In this document: positions 1 through 6,624 of the stretch, one piece after another
Layout of the letters: each line of letters starts with the position of its first letter
How positions within the stretch are numbered: the first letter of the stretch is position 1
Source: UBA6985 sp946536225
GTDB taxonomy: Bacteria; Bacillota_I; Bacilli_A; RF39; UBA660
DNA length: 64,000 nucleotides
Assembly: GCA_946536225.1 (NCBI GenBank)
Contig: CAMNEE010000002.1
Location: forward strand, 316,967 to 380,966
Direction of reading: 5' to 3'
Notes under the pieces: generated by a model
What the model was told of the DNA's origin: nothing
Databases searched by the model: none
What the model saw: the letters and a program-made list of their open reading frames with translations, nothing else
Made by a program: the position numbers and the translations under genes

Positions 1-684
1 TTATTTGTTAACATAAATTTAGTACCACTTGTTTGGACTACTAATATGCCTACTTATTTAGCTAATGATAATATCATTGCTTTAGTAGATACTGACGAAG
101 AAAAACCAGTAGAAGTTAATCACTTAGTAAAAGACTTACAAGAAGAATATAATAATACTGATATTAAAGCAGTACTTACAATAGATAATACTGATTATTC
201 AACTCCGGTTATGCAAACAAAAGATAATAAATTTTATCTATTCCGTAATCTTTATAAGAAAAAAGATGAATTTGGTACACCATTTGTTGATTATAGAGTA
301 GATTTAAATAATGCTAAAAAAACATTAATATTTGGTCATAATTCTATATATAGACATATGGCTTTTGAAATACTTAATAATTATTATGAAGAGTCTTATT
401 ATAAAGATCATCAATATATAACTTTATATCTAGAAAATGATATAAAGAAATATCAAATATTCTCTGTCTATGTAGAAACAAAAGACTTTGACTATTATGA
501 TATGAAATATACAGAAGAAGAATGGAATAAACATATAAATAAACTTAAGAATAAATCATTCTATGAAACTAATGTAGATGTTGAAAGTGAAGATAATATT
601 TTAATATTACAAACATGTTCTACATCTAAGAAATTTAAAACAGATAAATATAAATTCATTATAGTAGTAGCTAAAGAGGTTTAA
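1..684 (+). CDS. Class B-type sortase, 5' end outside window
   Basis: Sortases are membrane-anchored cysteine transpeptidases that join surface proteins to the cell wall. The frame is open to base 1, so the N-terminus, expected to hold a membrane anchor, is missing. An ATG at 46 is internal in my view. Counting from that ATG, the sortase barrel includes the catalytic His in LIFGHNS (about H98) and the catalytic Cys in LILQTCS (about C191). The long insert before the Cys strand fits class B better than class A. The usual catalytic Arg after the Cys strand appears to be Lys (YKFIIVVAKEV, about K203). No LPXTG-type substrate is encoded in this window. The family call is fairly secure; the class is inferred from layout. 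Confidence 0.8.
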   Translation, partial: LFVNINLVPLVWTTNMPTYLANDNIIALVDTDEEKPVEVNHLVKDLQEEYNNTDIKAVLTIDNTDYSTPVMQTKDNKFYLFRNLYKKKDEFGTPFVDYRVDLNNAKKTLIFGHNSIYRHMAFEILNNYYEESYYKDHQYITLYLENDIKKYQIFSVYVETKDFDYYDMKYTEEEWNKHINKLKNKSFYETNVDVESEDNILILQTCSTSKKFKTDKYKFIIVVAKEV

Positions 685-685
685 T

Positions 686-751
686 ATGAGTCTACTATTG
701 TGTAATCTAGTATATTGTTTATTCTTATTAGTAATAACGGTTTTAATATAA
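686..751 (+). CDS. Possible 21-residue hydrophobic peptide
   Basis: This small frame starts one base after the sortase stop, behind an AAGAGG ribosome site. It encodes a nearly all-hydrophobic peptide, MSLLLCNLVYC followed by a Leu/Val/Ile stretch, enough for one membrane helix. It ends at the foot of the following terminator. Short hydrophobic frames arise easily in AT-rich DNA, so this is only a candidate. Confidence 0.2.
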   Translation: MSLLLCNLVYCLFLLVITVLI

Positions 752-775
752 AAGTAGAGTAGTACTCTACTTTTT
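751..775 (+). terminator. Intrinsic terminator after the sortase gene
   Basis: The arms AAAGTAGAGT and ACTCTACTTT pair around a short loop and are followed by T residues. It separates the sortase unit from cmk. Confidence 0.75.
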
Positions 776-778
776 GTA

Positions 779-787
779 TGTTATAAT
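779..787 (+). promoter_or_regulatory. Extended -10 promoter for cmk
   Basis: TGTTATAAT matches an extended -10 (TG, one base, TATAAT). It lies directly behind the terminator and 22 bases before the cmk start. No good -35 is visible at the right distance. Confidence 0.55.
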
Positions 788-809
788 ACTATTATAAGAA
801 GGTGAGTAT

Positions 810-1391
810 ATGGTAATTACATTAGATGGTTTAAGTGGAACTGGTAAAAGTTCTATATCAACTCTTTTAGCAAAAGATTTGAATTTAAAACAAATTAGTT
901 CAGGAGATTATTTTAGAACATTTGCATATCTATTAGAAAAGAATAAATTAGATATAAATGAGGAGACAATTAAGTATTTTAAAACACTTAATATTGAAAG
1001 GAAAAAAGGAAGACTTTATTTAAATGATGAAGATATAACATCTCATATTAAAACCAAGAATAATAATATAGAGTCTGCTCGTATAGCAAATGAAAAACTA
1101 ATACAAGATCTTGTTGATGAAATAGAACATAGAGAATTAACTAGTAATTCTATTATAGATGGAAGAGATGTTGGAGTTCGTTTTGGTGATGCGGACTTCA
1201 AGTTCTTCTTAACAGCAAGTAATGCTAATAGACTAACTCGTGCTAATATGACTGAAGATGAAATAAAAGAAAGAGATAAATGGGATTTAAAAGGTAATAT
1301 TAGAAAGAGTAATGATATTATTGAAATAAATACTGATGGTAAAACATTAGGTGAAATAGAAAAAGAAATATTAGATATTATAGGAGAGTAA
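810..1391 (+). CDS. cmk: Cytidylate kinase
   Basis: Cmk phosphorylates CMP and dCMP with ATP in the cytosol, feeding CTP and dCTP synthesis. The P-loop is LDGLSGTGKSS near the N-terminus. A nucleotide-binding segment resembling LYLNDEDITSHI and the Cmk signature DGRDVGVRFGDAD are both present. At 193 residues it is about 30 shorter than typical bacterial Cmk, mostly in the lid and C-terminal part (RDKWDLKGNIRKS). The start follows an AAGGTGAG ribosome site. The next gene begins four bases downstream, so they are probably co-transcribed. Confidence 0.85.
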   Translation: MVITLDGLSGTGKSSISTLLAKDLNLKQISSGDYFRTFAYLLEKNKLDINEETIKYFKTLNIERKKGRLYLNDEDITSHIKTKNNNIESARIANEKLIQDLVDEIEHRELTSNSIIDGRDVGVRFGDADFKFFLTASNANRLTRANMTEDEIKERDKWDLKGNIRKSNDIIEINTDGKTLGEIEKEILDIIGE

Positions 1392-1395
1392 ATAT

Positions 1396-1725
1396 ATGAA
1401 AATGCATTTAGATGACGCATACTTTAACAAAGTAAAAAATGGTACTAAAACAATAGAAGTAAGACTTAATGATGAAAAAAGAAGAGAGCTTAAAGTAGGA
1501 GATATAATAGAATTTCAAAATAGAAAAACAAAAGAAGTAATTAACTGTAGAGTTAAAAATCTTTATATTTATAATAATTTTGAAGAATTATATAAAAAAC
1601 ATGATAAAATATCTTTAGGATATGAAGAAAGTGATATTGCTAGTCCTTCAGATATGAGAGAATTCTACTCATTTGAAGACACAATAAAAAACGGGGTTGT
1701 AGCAATAGAAATAGAAGTGATTTAA
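1396..1725 (+). CDS. ASCH-domain protein
   Basis: This 109-residue protein is a single ASCH (PUA-like beta-barrel) domain, a family linked to RNA or nucleotide binding; some members act on modified nucleosides. The typical start MKMHLDDAYFNKVKNGTK is followed by the IEVRLND strand, the VGDIIEFQN turn and a C-terminal VVAIEIE strand. It sits between cmk and a membrane gene in a tight run, with only four bases after cmk. The substrate cannot be told from the sequence. Confidence 0.75.
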   Translation: MKMHLDDAYFNKVKNGTKTIEVRLNDEKRRELKVGDIIEFQNRKTKEVINCRVKNLYIYNNFEELYKKHDKISLGYEESDIASPSDMREFYSFEDTIKNGVVAIEIEVI

Positions 1726-2175
1726 GTGATTCAAAAAGTAACTCTAAAATATGTAGTTATAGCAAGTTTTATATTAGGTGTAATGTTTACTTTATCCTTT
1801 GGTATATATGGATATAGTTATTATGATATCTATTTACATCGTGATACAACAGGTGGCATAGTTGAAAAAGTAAACTTAAAAGATGGTACATCAGTTGTAA
1901 GATATACAGTAGAAGACATTACAGTTAAAAAGACTATGCATTTTATAGATACAAATGTTAAAGAAGGAGACTCAATAACTATCTATTATGATAAACGTGA
2001 TCCTGGAGCATCTTTTATCTATGAACAAGCTATGATGATTTTTATTCTTTTCTTAATAGGAATATTCTCATTATGTGTATTTGTAGTAACATTTATTATC
2101 TATAAAAAAAGACCAAAAAAGAAAAGTGTAAAAACTAAAAAAAAGAAAAGTGTAAAAGTTTTGTCAAAAAAATAA
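1726..2175 (+). CDS. DUF3592-like two-helix membrane protein
   Basis: The start is a GTG immediately after the ASCH gene's TAA, with an AGAAGTGA ribosome site inside that gene. The protein has one membrane helix at about residues 8-30 and a second at about 100-125. Between them is a small beta domain ending in GDSITIYYDKRDPG, the pattern of DUF3592 proteins. A Lys-rich cytoplasmic tail closes it. Function is unknown. It probably ends the cmk operon. Confidence 0.6.
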   Translation: MIQKVTLKYVVIASFILGVMFTLSFGIYGYSYYDIYLHRDTTGGIVEKVNLKDGTSVVRYTVEDITVKKTMHFIDTNVKEGDSITIYYDKRDPGASFIYEQAMMIFILFLIGIFSLCVFVVTFIIYKKRPKKKSVKTKKKKSVKVLSKK

Positions 2176-2235
2176 TCAAAAGATTATCAATTATAATTTA
2201 TTAGTGTATATTGTAATTGTAGGGAGTGATTAATA

Positions 2236-2445
2236 ATGAATTATCCATCTATTGATAAAATTTTAAACATAATTGGATCTAAATATATTCTTATTCATGT
2301 TGCTTCACAAAGAAGTAAACAAATAATTGAAAATGGTTATCTTCAAAAGAAAGAATCTGAATATGTTTCCAAGAAAGAAATAGGTAGAGCTTTAGAAGAA
2401 ATTGAAGCTGGATTAGTAAAAGTTATTAAAAAAGAGGATAATTAG
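2236..2445 (+). CDS. rpoZ: RNA polymerase omega subunit
   Basis: Omega helps fold and stabilise the beta' subunit of RNA polymerase. This 69-residue protein has the family layout: MNYPSIDKIL at the N-terminus, then SKYILIHVASQRSKQI, then KEIGRALEEIEAGLVKV. It is at the short end for the family. The ATG follows a GGGAGTGAT ribosome site. The last codons form the 5' arm of the terminator. In Bacillus rpoZ lies beside gmk and coaBC, which are absent here. Confidence 0.85.
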   Translation: MNYPSIDKILNIIGSKYILIHVASQRSKQIIENGYLQKKESEYVSKKEIGRALEEIEAGLVKVIKKEDN

Positions 2446-2460
2446 TTATCCTCTTATTTT
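2432..2460 (+). terminator. Intrinsic terminator overlapping the rpoZ stop
   Basis: A perfect ten-base stem, AAGAGGATAA with TTATCCTCTT, has a four-base loop that contains the rpoZ TAG stop. T residues follow. Confidence 0.8.
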
Positions 2461-2471
2461 GTGGAGGTTTT

Positions 2472-2807
2472 ATGTTAGTATTATTAGAAACATTTATTAT
2501 CTTTATATTAAGTTTAGTAATATTTATAACTAGTAAGAATATTTTATACTATGTTACATTTGGTTTATTAATTGCAATGTTAATTCCTTTTATTAGATTA
2601 CTATTTAAAAGAGGAACTAAAGCACTTAGTATAGGATATACATATACAAGTACAAATATAATATTAGTAGTATTAAATCTAATACTATATACATTATTTT
2701 TTATATTTAATATAAATGTTATTTTATACGTAATTATTGGACTTAGTGGTTTAAAATTAGCAATTGATGTAGTAAAATTAATAACTGGAAGAGAAATTTT
2801 AATTTAA
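2472..2807 (+). CDS. Small polytopic membrane protein
   Basis: This 111-residue protein is almost entirely hydrophobic, with about four predicted membrane helices (residues 3-20, 24-45, 58-78, 82-102) and a short basic loop, FKRGTKA. The ATG follows a GGAGG ribosome site placed directly behind the rpoZ terminator. I do not recognise a family. It ends just before the infC promoter. Confidence 0.6.
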   Translation: MLVLLETFIIFILSLVIFITSKNILYYVTFGLLIAMLIPFIRLLFKRGTKALSIGYTYTSTNIILVVLNLILYTLFFIFNINVILYVIIGLSGLKLAIDVVKLITGREILI

Positions 2808-2810
2808 TGC

Positions 2811-2838
2811 TTGACAAGACCATATTTCATGGTATAAT
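2811..2838 (+). promoter_or_regulatory. Consensus sigma-A promoter of the infC operon
   Basis: TTGACA (2811-2816) and TATAAT (2833-2838) are separated by 16 bases. Both hexamers are perfect, which fits a highly expressed ribosomal operon. Confidence 0.85.
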
Positions 2839-2844
2839 CAAATT

Positions 2845-3026
2845 GTTTTAAAAAGGAAAGCGATGTATCCACATCCACCCGAGTTGTGCGAATAGTACTG
2901 GGTAAGAAAGCCAAATATAAGTTATTAAAAATATTAAATTCTATTGATAATTTTTTATAATGTAAAAAAGGTTTTTAAAGTGGATACAATTTGTATTCAC
3001 TTTTTATTATTTAAAGTTAAGTTAAG
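2845..3026 (+). ncRNA. L20-type leader of infC-rpmI-rplT
   Basis: About 180 transcribed bases separate the promoter from infC. An early GTATCCAC (2865-2872) is complementary to GTGGATAC (2980-2987). The latter is also the 5' arm of a terminator just before infC. Mutually exclusive pairing of this kind is how L20 leaders of Bacillota work: L20 binding favours the terminator and represses the operon. Assignment rests on position, gene order and the competing pairings; I did not fold the whole leader. Confidence 0.65.
2978..3008 (+). terminator. Attenuator in the infC leader
   Basis: AAGTGGATAC pairs with GTATTCACTT around a short loop, with one wobble pair, and is followed by a T run. It lies about 35 bases before the infC start and can be disrupted by pairing with 2865-2872. 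Confidence 0.7.
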
Positions 3027-3040
3027 TGGAGGTGTTTAAC

Positions 3041-3589
3041 ATAGCAAATTTCAATAATAAAAAACAAAACAAAGACGAATTACCAATTAATGACAGAATT
3101 AGAGTTCCTGAAGTAATGTTAATAGGACCAAATGGAGAACAAATGGGCACTAAGAGTATTGAGTTCGCAAGAACAATTGCTCAAACAGCAGGACTTGATC
3201 TTGTTCTTATGAATCCTGGTAATGATCGTGCTGTAGCTAAAATCATGGATTACAACAAATTCAAATATGAAAAGAGCAAGAAACAAAAAGAAGCACTTAA
3301 GAAACAAAGAGCAGCTTCTAAAGACTTAAAAGAATATCAATTATCAGCAAAGATTGATATTCATGACTTTGATACTAGAGTTAAGAATTCTCGTGAATAT
3401 TTACTTAAAGGTCATAAGATTAAAGTAACTATTCGTTTTAGAGGAAGAGAAATGGCTCATACAGAAATTGGTGAAGAAGTTATGTTACGTTTTGCTGATG
3501 CTTTAAAAGAAGTATCAACTATTGAAAGCAAACCTAATCTAGAAGGTAGAACAATGACTATGTTCTTAGCACCTATAAGCAATAATTAA
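3041..3589 (+). CDS. infC: Translation initiation factor IF-3, probable ATA start
   Basis: IF-3 binds the 30S subunit, prevents premature 50S joining and checks the start codon. The 182-residue product has the N-terminal domain (INDRIRVPEVMLIGPNGEQMG), the linker helix and the C-terminal domain (KEYQLSAKIDIHDFDTR, then KVTIRFRGREMAHTEIG). A GTG at 3026 overlaps the GGAGGTG ribosome site (3028-3034) and is unlikely. The ATA at 3041, six bases after that site and followed by Ala-Asn-Phe, is the best start. Rare starts such as ATT and ATA are known in infC, where IF-3 discriminates against its own mRNA. Confidence 0.9.
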   Translation: MANFNNKKQNKDELPINDRIRVPEVMLIGPNGEQMGTKSIEFARTIAQTAGLDLVLMNPGNDRAVAKIMDYNKFKYEKSKKQKEALKKQRAASKDLKEYQLSAKIDIHDFDTRVKNSREYLLKGHKIKVTIRFRGREMAHTEIGEEVMLRFADALKEVSTIESKPNLEGRTMTMFLAPISNN

Positions 3590-3601
3590 GGAGGAAAAAA
3601 G

Positions 3602-3796
3602 ATGGCAAAAAATAAAATGAAAACTCATAAAGCAACTGCTAAAGTTTTAAAGAAACACAAAAGTGGAAAATTAACTTACATGAAGAGTGGTAGTACTCAT
3701 AAAACTGCAAAAGATTCTTCTAAACAAGTAAGACAAAGAAGAAACAAAGGACAATTAGCGAAAGGAATAGCAAAGAGACTTAAGAAAGTTATCTAA
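3602..3796 (+). CDS. rpmI: Ribosomal protein bL35
   Basis: This 64-residue basic protein of the large ribosomal subunit has the family pattern: MKTHKATAKVLKKHKSGK, then the SGSTHKT and QRRNKGQL segments. It lies 12 bases after infC behind an AAGGAGG ribosome site, in the standard infC-rpmI-rplT order. Confidence 0.95.
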   Translation: MAKNKMKTHKATAKVLKKHKSGKLTYMKSGSTHKTAKDSSKQVRQRRNKGQLAKGIAKRLKKVI

Positions 3797-3814
3797 TCTA
3801 TTAAGGTGAATTAA

Positions 3815-4363
3815 ATGACAAGAGTTAAAGGCGGAAACGTTGCAAAGAATAGACGTAGAAAAGTTTTAAAAAGAGCTAAAGGTTACTTTGGTTCAAAACA
3901 CAGATTATTCAAAACTGCTCAAGAACAATTAATGCATTCAGGACATTATGCTTATAGAGACAGAAAGATGAATAAGAGAAACTTCAGAAAGTTATGGATT
4001 ACAAGAATTAATGCTGCTTGTAGAATGAATGATATTTCTTACTCAAGATTTATCAATGGACTTTCTAAAGCTGGAGTTATTATCAATAGAAAGATGCTTT
4101 CAGAAGTAGCTATCGATAATGCTAAATTATTTGCATCATATGTTGAAATTGCTAAAGATGCTTTAGCTGGTAAAACAGTTAAAACTGCTGAAGTTAAAAA
4201 AGCTAACAAAGAAGTAGCTGCTGCTACTCCAGAAGTTGAAGCTGAAGCTACTGATTTAAATTCATTAAAAGTTGCTGAATTAAGAGAAATGGCTACTGCT
4301 AATGGAATTAAAGATGCTGCATCAATGAAAAAAGCTGAATTAGTTGAAGCTTTAAGCAAGTAA
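3815..4363 (+). CDS. rplT: Ribosomal protein bL20 with C-terminal Rho_N/SAP-like domain
   Basis: L20 is needed for early assembly of the large subunit and, in Bacillota, represses its own operon through the leader. Residues 1-118 are a normal L20: MTRVKGGNVAKNRRRKVLK, then KGYFGSKHRLFKTA, RDRKMNKRNFRKLWI and AIDNAKLFASYVEIAKDAL. Family members usually end there. This protein continues with an Ala/Glu/Val-rich linker (119-146) and a folded-looking tail (147-182, LNSLKVAELREMATANGIKD, then MKKAELVEALSK). The tail resembles the Rho N-terminal/SAP helix-extended-helix motif, which binds nucleic acid. There is no frameshift at the junction. Confidence 0.93.
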   Translation: MTRVKGGNVAKNRRRKVLKRAKGYFGSKHRLFKTAQEQLMHSGHYAYRDRKMNKRNFRKLWITRINAACRMNDISYSRFINGLSKAGVIINRKMLSEVAIDNAKLFASYVEIAKDALAGKTVKTAEVKKANKEVAAATPEVEAEATDLNSLKVAELREMATANGIKDAASMKKAELVEALSK

Positions 4364-4383
4364 TTAAAATAAACAAATATCAA

Positions 4384-4409
4384 TAAAAACACCATATGGT
4401 GTTTTTTTT
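4384..4409 (+). terminator. Intrinsic terminator of the infC operon
   Basis: AAAAACACCAT pairs with ATGGTGTTTTT and runs into further T residues, 20 bases after the rplT stop. Confidence 0.85.
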
Positions 4410-4421
4410 ATTGCATATTTT

Positions 4422-4430
4422 TGCTATAAT
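4422..4430 (+). promoter_or_regulatory. Extended -10 promoter
   Basis: TGCTATAAT lies 28 bases before the next start codon, immediately after the rplT terminator. The spaced -35 position falls in the T tract. Confidence 0.5.
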
Positions 4431-4457
4431 ACAGTCAAGAAAGTTGGAGGTGTTTAT

Positions 4458-5066
4458 ATGGCGCGTGAGAAAAATACAAAGAAGAGTAATAAACATGTAG
4501 ATGCAATATTAATACTTTTAATTTCAGTAATTATTATTGCTGTTATTATATTAGGAGTTGTTCTTATCATCTCATTTAAACATCCTGAAGAAAATACTCC
4601 TGATAAGAACCCTGGATTAGTAACTGATACTAAAGAGTCTTATCAAAAACATTTAGAAAGCTTACTTAATGATGACTCAGTAAAAGAGATTCCTCTTACT
4701 GATGCAGCAACCGAAAATTCATATGTTGTATTAGGAACAGATAATCTAGTTTACTTAGTTAAAAATACAGACAACCAAGATGATATTCCAGGAGCATCAG
4801 GAACTGTTACAAAAGGGAATAAATACGAGGGTATTACAAATGTAGCTGATATTATGTCAGTTAAAACAGTTGATTCATTTGGTGTATATGCCTTAACTAG
4901 TGAAGGCACATTATATATTCTTGATTTAGATAATAATACTGCTTCTTCATCTATTACTCACTCATATAATTGTAATGGCGAAGTAATAGAAGTATATAGT
5001 CAATTAAATGAATTATATGTAAAGCTTTATGATCAAACATCAGCAAAATTCGGAGAGATTTGTTAA
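4458..5066 (+). CDS. Membrane-anchored extracytoplasmic protein of unknown function
   Basis: A basic N-terminus (MAREKNTKKSNKHVD) is followed by one membrane helix at about residues 16-41, then a soluble domain of about 160 residues predicted outside the cell. That domain has repeated short strands such as YVVLGTDNLVYLV and YALTSEGTLYILDL, which look like beta-propeller-type blades, but I cannot assign a family. It is a single-gene unit between two terminators, with a TTGGAGGTG ribosome site. Confidence 0.6.
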   Translation: MAREKNTKKSNKHVDAILILLISVIIIAVIILGVVLIISFKHPEENTPDKNPGLVTDTKESYQKHLESLLNDDSVKEIPLTDAATENSYVVLGTDNLVYLVKNTDNQDDIPGASGTVTKGNKYEGITNVADIMSVKTVDSFGVYALTSEGTLYILDLDNNTASSSITHSYNCNGEVIEVYSQLNELYVKLYDQTSAKFGEIC

Positions 5067-5073
5067 TGATAGT

Positions 5074-5104
5074 AAAAGATGATTTATAATCATCTTTTTC
5101 TTTT
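5074..5104 (+). terminator. Intrinsic terminator
   Basis: AAAAGATGAT pairs with ATCATCTTTT around a short AT loop, followed by T residues. Confidence 0.75.
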
Positions 5105-5131
5105 GTATTTAATATAAATATTTAGTATAAT
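5103..5131 (+). promoter_or_regulatory. Promoter of tdk-tmk
   Basis: TTGTAT (5103-5108) and TATAAT (5126-5131) have 17-base spacing. The -35 overlaps the T tract of the preceding terminator. Confidence 0.55.
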
Positions 5132-5156
5132 TTTTTATAGGGTGGAGGATGATAAA

Positions 5157-5747
5157 ATGATTACAACTTTTGTTGGACCAATGTTCAGTGGTAAAAGTGA
5201 TTCATTAATTAATATTTATAATAAAATTTGGAATAAAAGCATAGTAATTGCTTTTAAACCTGCAAATGATTCAAGAGATGAAAATTTCATTAAATCAAAG
5301 AATTGGGAAACTAAAATTCCTGCTACATTTATAAGTGATTTAAGTGAGATTCGTCCATATTTAGAAGATGGTAAATATAAGACTGTTTTTATTGACGAAG
5401 CACAGTTTTTAAAAGGAGATGTAAGTGTACTTACAGATCTTTCAGTAGACTATGATATTGATTTCTACATTGCAGGTCTTAATATGACAAGTGAACAAAA
5501 ACCATTTGGAATTATGCCTCAAATACTAGCAGTTTCAAATGATATTCAAGTTATTACAGGTTTCTGTGAAGAATGTAATAAACCATCATATTATACTTAC
5601 TATGAAGGTGAAAAAAGCAGTGATGTATTAGTAGGAGATAATAAATACAAGTCACTTTGTCCTGCTTGTATAGCCAAAAAGAATGCGAATACAAAGGCTA
5701 GAAGTAGACTTAAAAAAATAAGTCCTAGAGGGAGAGGGAAAAAATGA
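5157..5747 (+). CDS. tdk: Thymidine kinase (type II)
   Basis: This enzyme phosphorylates thymidine to dTMP in the salvage pathway. The P-loop is GPMFSGKSD near the N-terminus and the Mg-binding segment is FIDEAQF (about residue 80). Two Cys pairs of the zinc lasso are visible (CEEC near 137 and CPAC near 168). I take the ATG at 5157, eight bases after GGTGGAGG; an upstream in-frame GTG (5142) lies inside that ribosome site. The stop overlaps the tmk start (ATGA), so the two kinases of thymidine salvage are translationally coupled. Confidence 0.93.
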   Translation: MITTFVGPMFSGKSDSLINIYNKIWNKSIVIAFKPANDSRDENFIKSKNWETKIPATFISDLSEIRPYLEDGKYKTVFIDEAQFLKGDVSVLTDLSVDYDIDFYIAGLNMTSEQKPFGIMPQILAVSNDIQVITGFCEECNKPSYYTYYEGEKSSDVLVGDNKYKSLCPACIAKKNANTKARSRLKKISPRGRGKK

Positions 5748-6547
5748 AAGGTAAATTAATTGTAATTGAAGGAACGGATTGTTCAGGCAAAGAAACACAA
5801 AGTAAGCTTTTAATTGAAAAATTAAGTAAGAAAAAAATAAATATAGAATATTTTGGATATCCAAATTACGAATCTCCTTCAGGAAAAATAATTGGGCTTC
5901 CATTTCTTGGTAAAAGCTACCTTGCTCATGAATTATTAGATGATGTAAAAGAAGAAGTAAAAGAAAATTTAACAAATGTTGATGATTCTATTGTTGATAA
6001 AGTTTTAAATGAAGCAGGAGAAGCTCTAAGCAAAGGTTGGTTTAAGGAAGGCGCACCAAATGTAGATGGTAAAGTTGCATCTTTATACTATGCTGCTGAT
6101 AGACTTTATAATAACAGTTATATTTTAGATAAAGTTAACAATGGAACTAGTTTAATTCTTGATAGATATGTTTATTCAAACATGGCTCATCAAGCAGGTA
6201 AATATGAAGAAGAAAGCAAACGTAATGAAATGTATAAATGGCTTGAAGAACTAGAGTTTAAAACTCTAGGTTTACCAACACCAGATGTAAAAATTTTCTT
6301 ACATATGCCAGTTCCATATATAAATTTACTTAAGGCTAAAAGAGAAGAAAAACTTGATGAAAATGAAAAGGATATTTCTTATTTATATAAGGCTGAAAAA
6401 TCATACTTAGAAGTAGCAAAAAAATATAAATTTATTGTTATTGAATGTATAAAAAATAGTGATTCTGAAGTCTCTTTAGAAAATATAAAATCTATCGAAG
6501 AAATAAACGAAGAAATACTTGGAAAAGTTATGAATTTAATCAAATAA
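5744..6547 (+). CDS. tmk: Thymidylate kinase
   Basis: Tmk converts dTMP to dTDP, the step after thymidine kinase. The P-loop is EGTDCSGKETQ and the DRY-type segment is LDRYVYSNMAHQAGK. At 267 residues it is longer than the usual 200-215. The extra length is mainly an insert near residues 60-110 (LDDVKEEVKENL to WFKEGAP), which makes it resemble the longer, eukaryote- or virus-like TMPK layout. Its start overlaps the tdk stop. Confidence 0.88.
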   Translation: MKGKLIVIEGTDCSGKETQSKLLIEKLSKKKINIEYFGYPNYESPSGKIIGLPFLGKSYLAHELLDDVKEEVKENLTNVDDSIVDKVLNEAGEALSKGWFKEGAPNVDGKVASLYYAADRLYNNSYILDKVNNGTSLILDRYVYSNMAHQAGKYEEESKRNEMYKWLEELEFKTLGLPTPDVKIFLHMPVPYINLLKAKREEKLDENEKDISYLYKAEKSYLEVAKKYKFIVIECIKNSDSEVSLENIKSIEEINEEILGKVMNLIK

Positions 6548-6575
6548 TCAGTTAAATTAATTGATTATTTTTTTT
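6543..6575 (+). terminator. Intrinsic terminator of tdk-tmk
   Basis: AATAATCA and TGATTATT form the stem, starting inside the tmk stop region, with a run of T residues after it. Confidence 0.7.
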
Positions 6576-6589
6576 GTATAAATTATAAT
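6561..6589 (+). promoter_or_regulatory. Promoter of the secretion locus
   Basis: TTGATT (6561-6566) and TATAAT (6584-6589) are 17 bases apart. The -35 lies in the 3' arm of the tmk terminator. The first secretion gene starts 35 bases later. Confidence 0.55.
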
Positions 6590-6624
6590 TAAAAAGAGAG
6601 ATTATGTAGGAAGAAGGAAAATAT

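Noticed and set aside
3026..3040. GTG at 3026 as the infC start
   Set aside because: It overlaps the GGAGGTG ribosome site, leaving no site upstream; ATA at 3041 has ideal spacing and gives the expected IF-3 N-terminus.
4039..4395. Reverse-strand frame across the rplT extension
   Set aside because: It mirrors the Ala/Glu-rich linker codons and crosses the operon terminator; no support for a gene.
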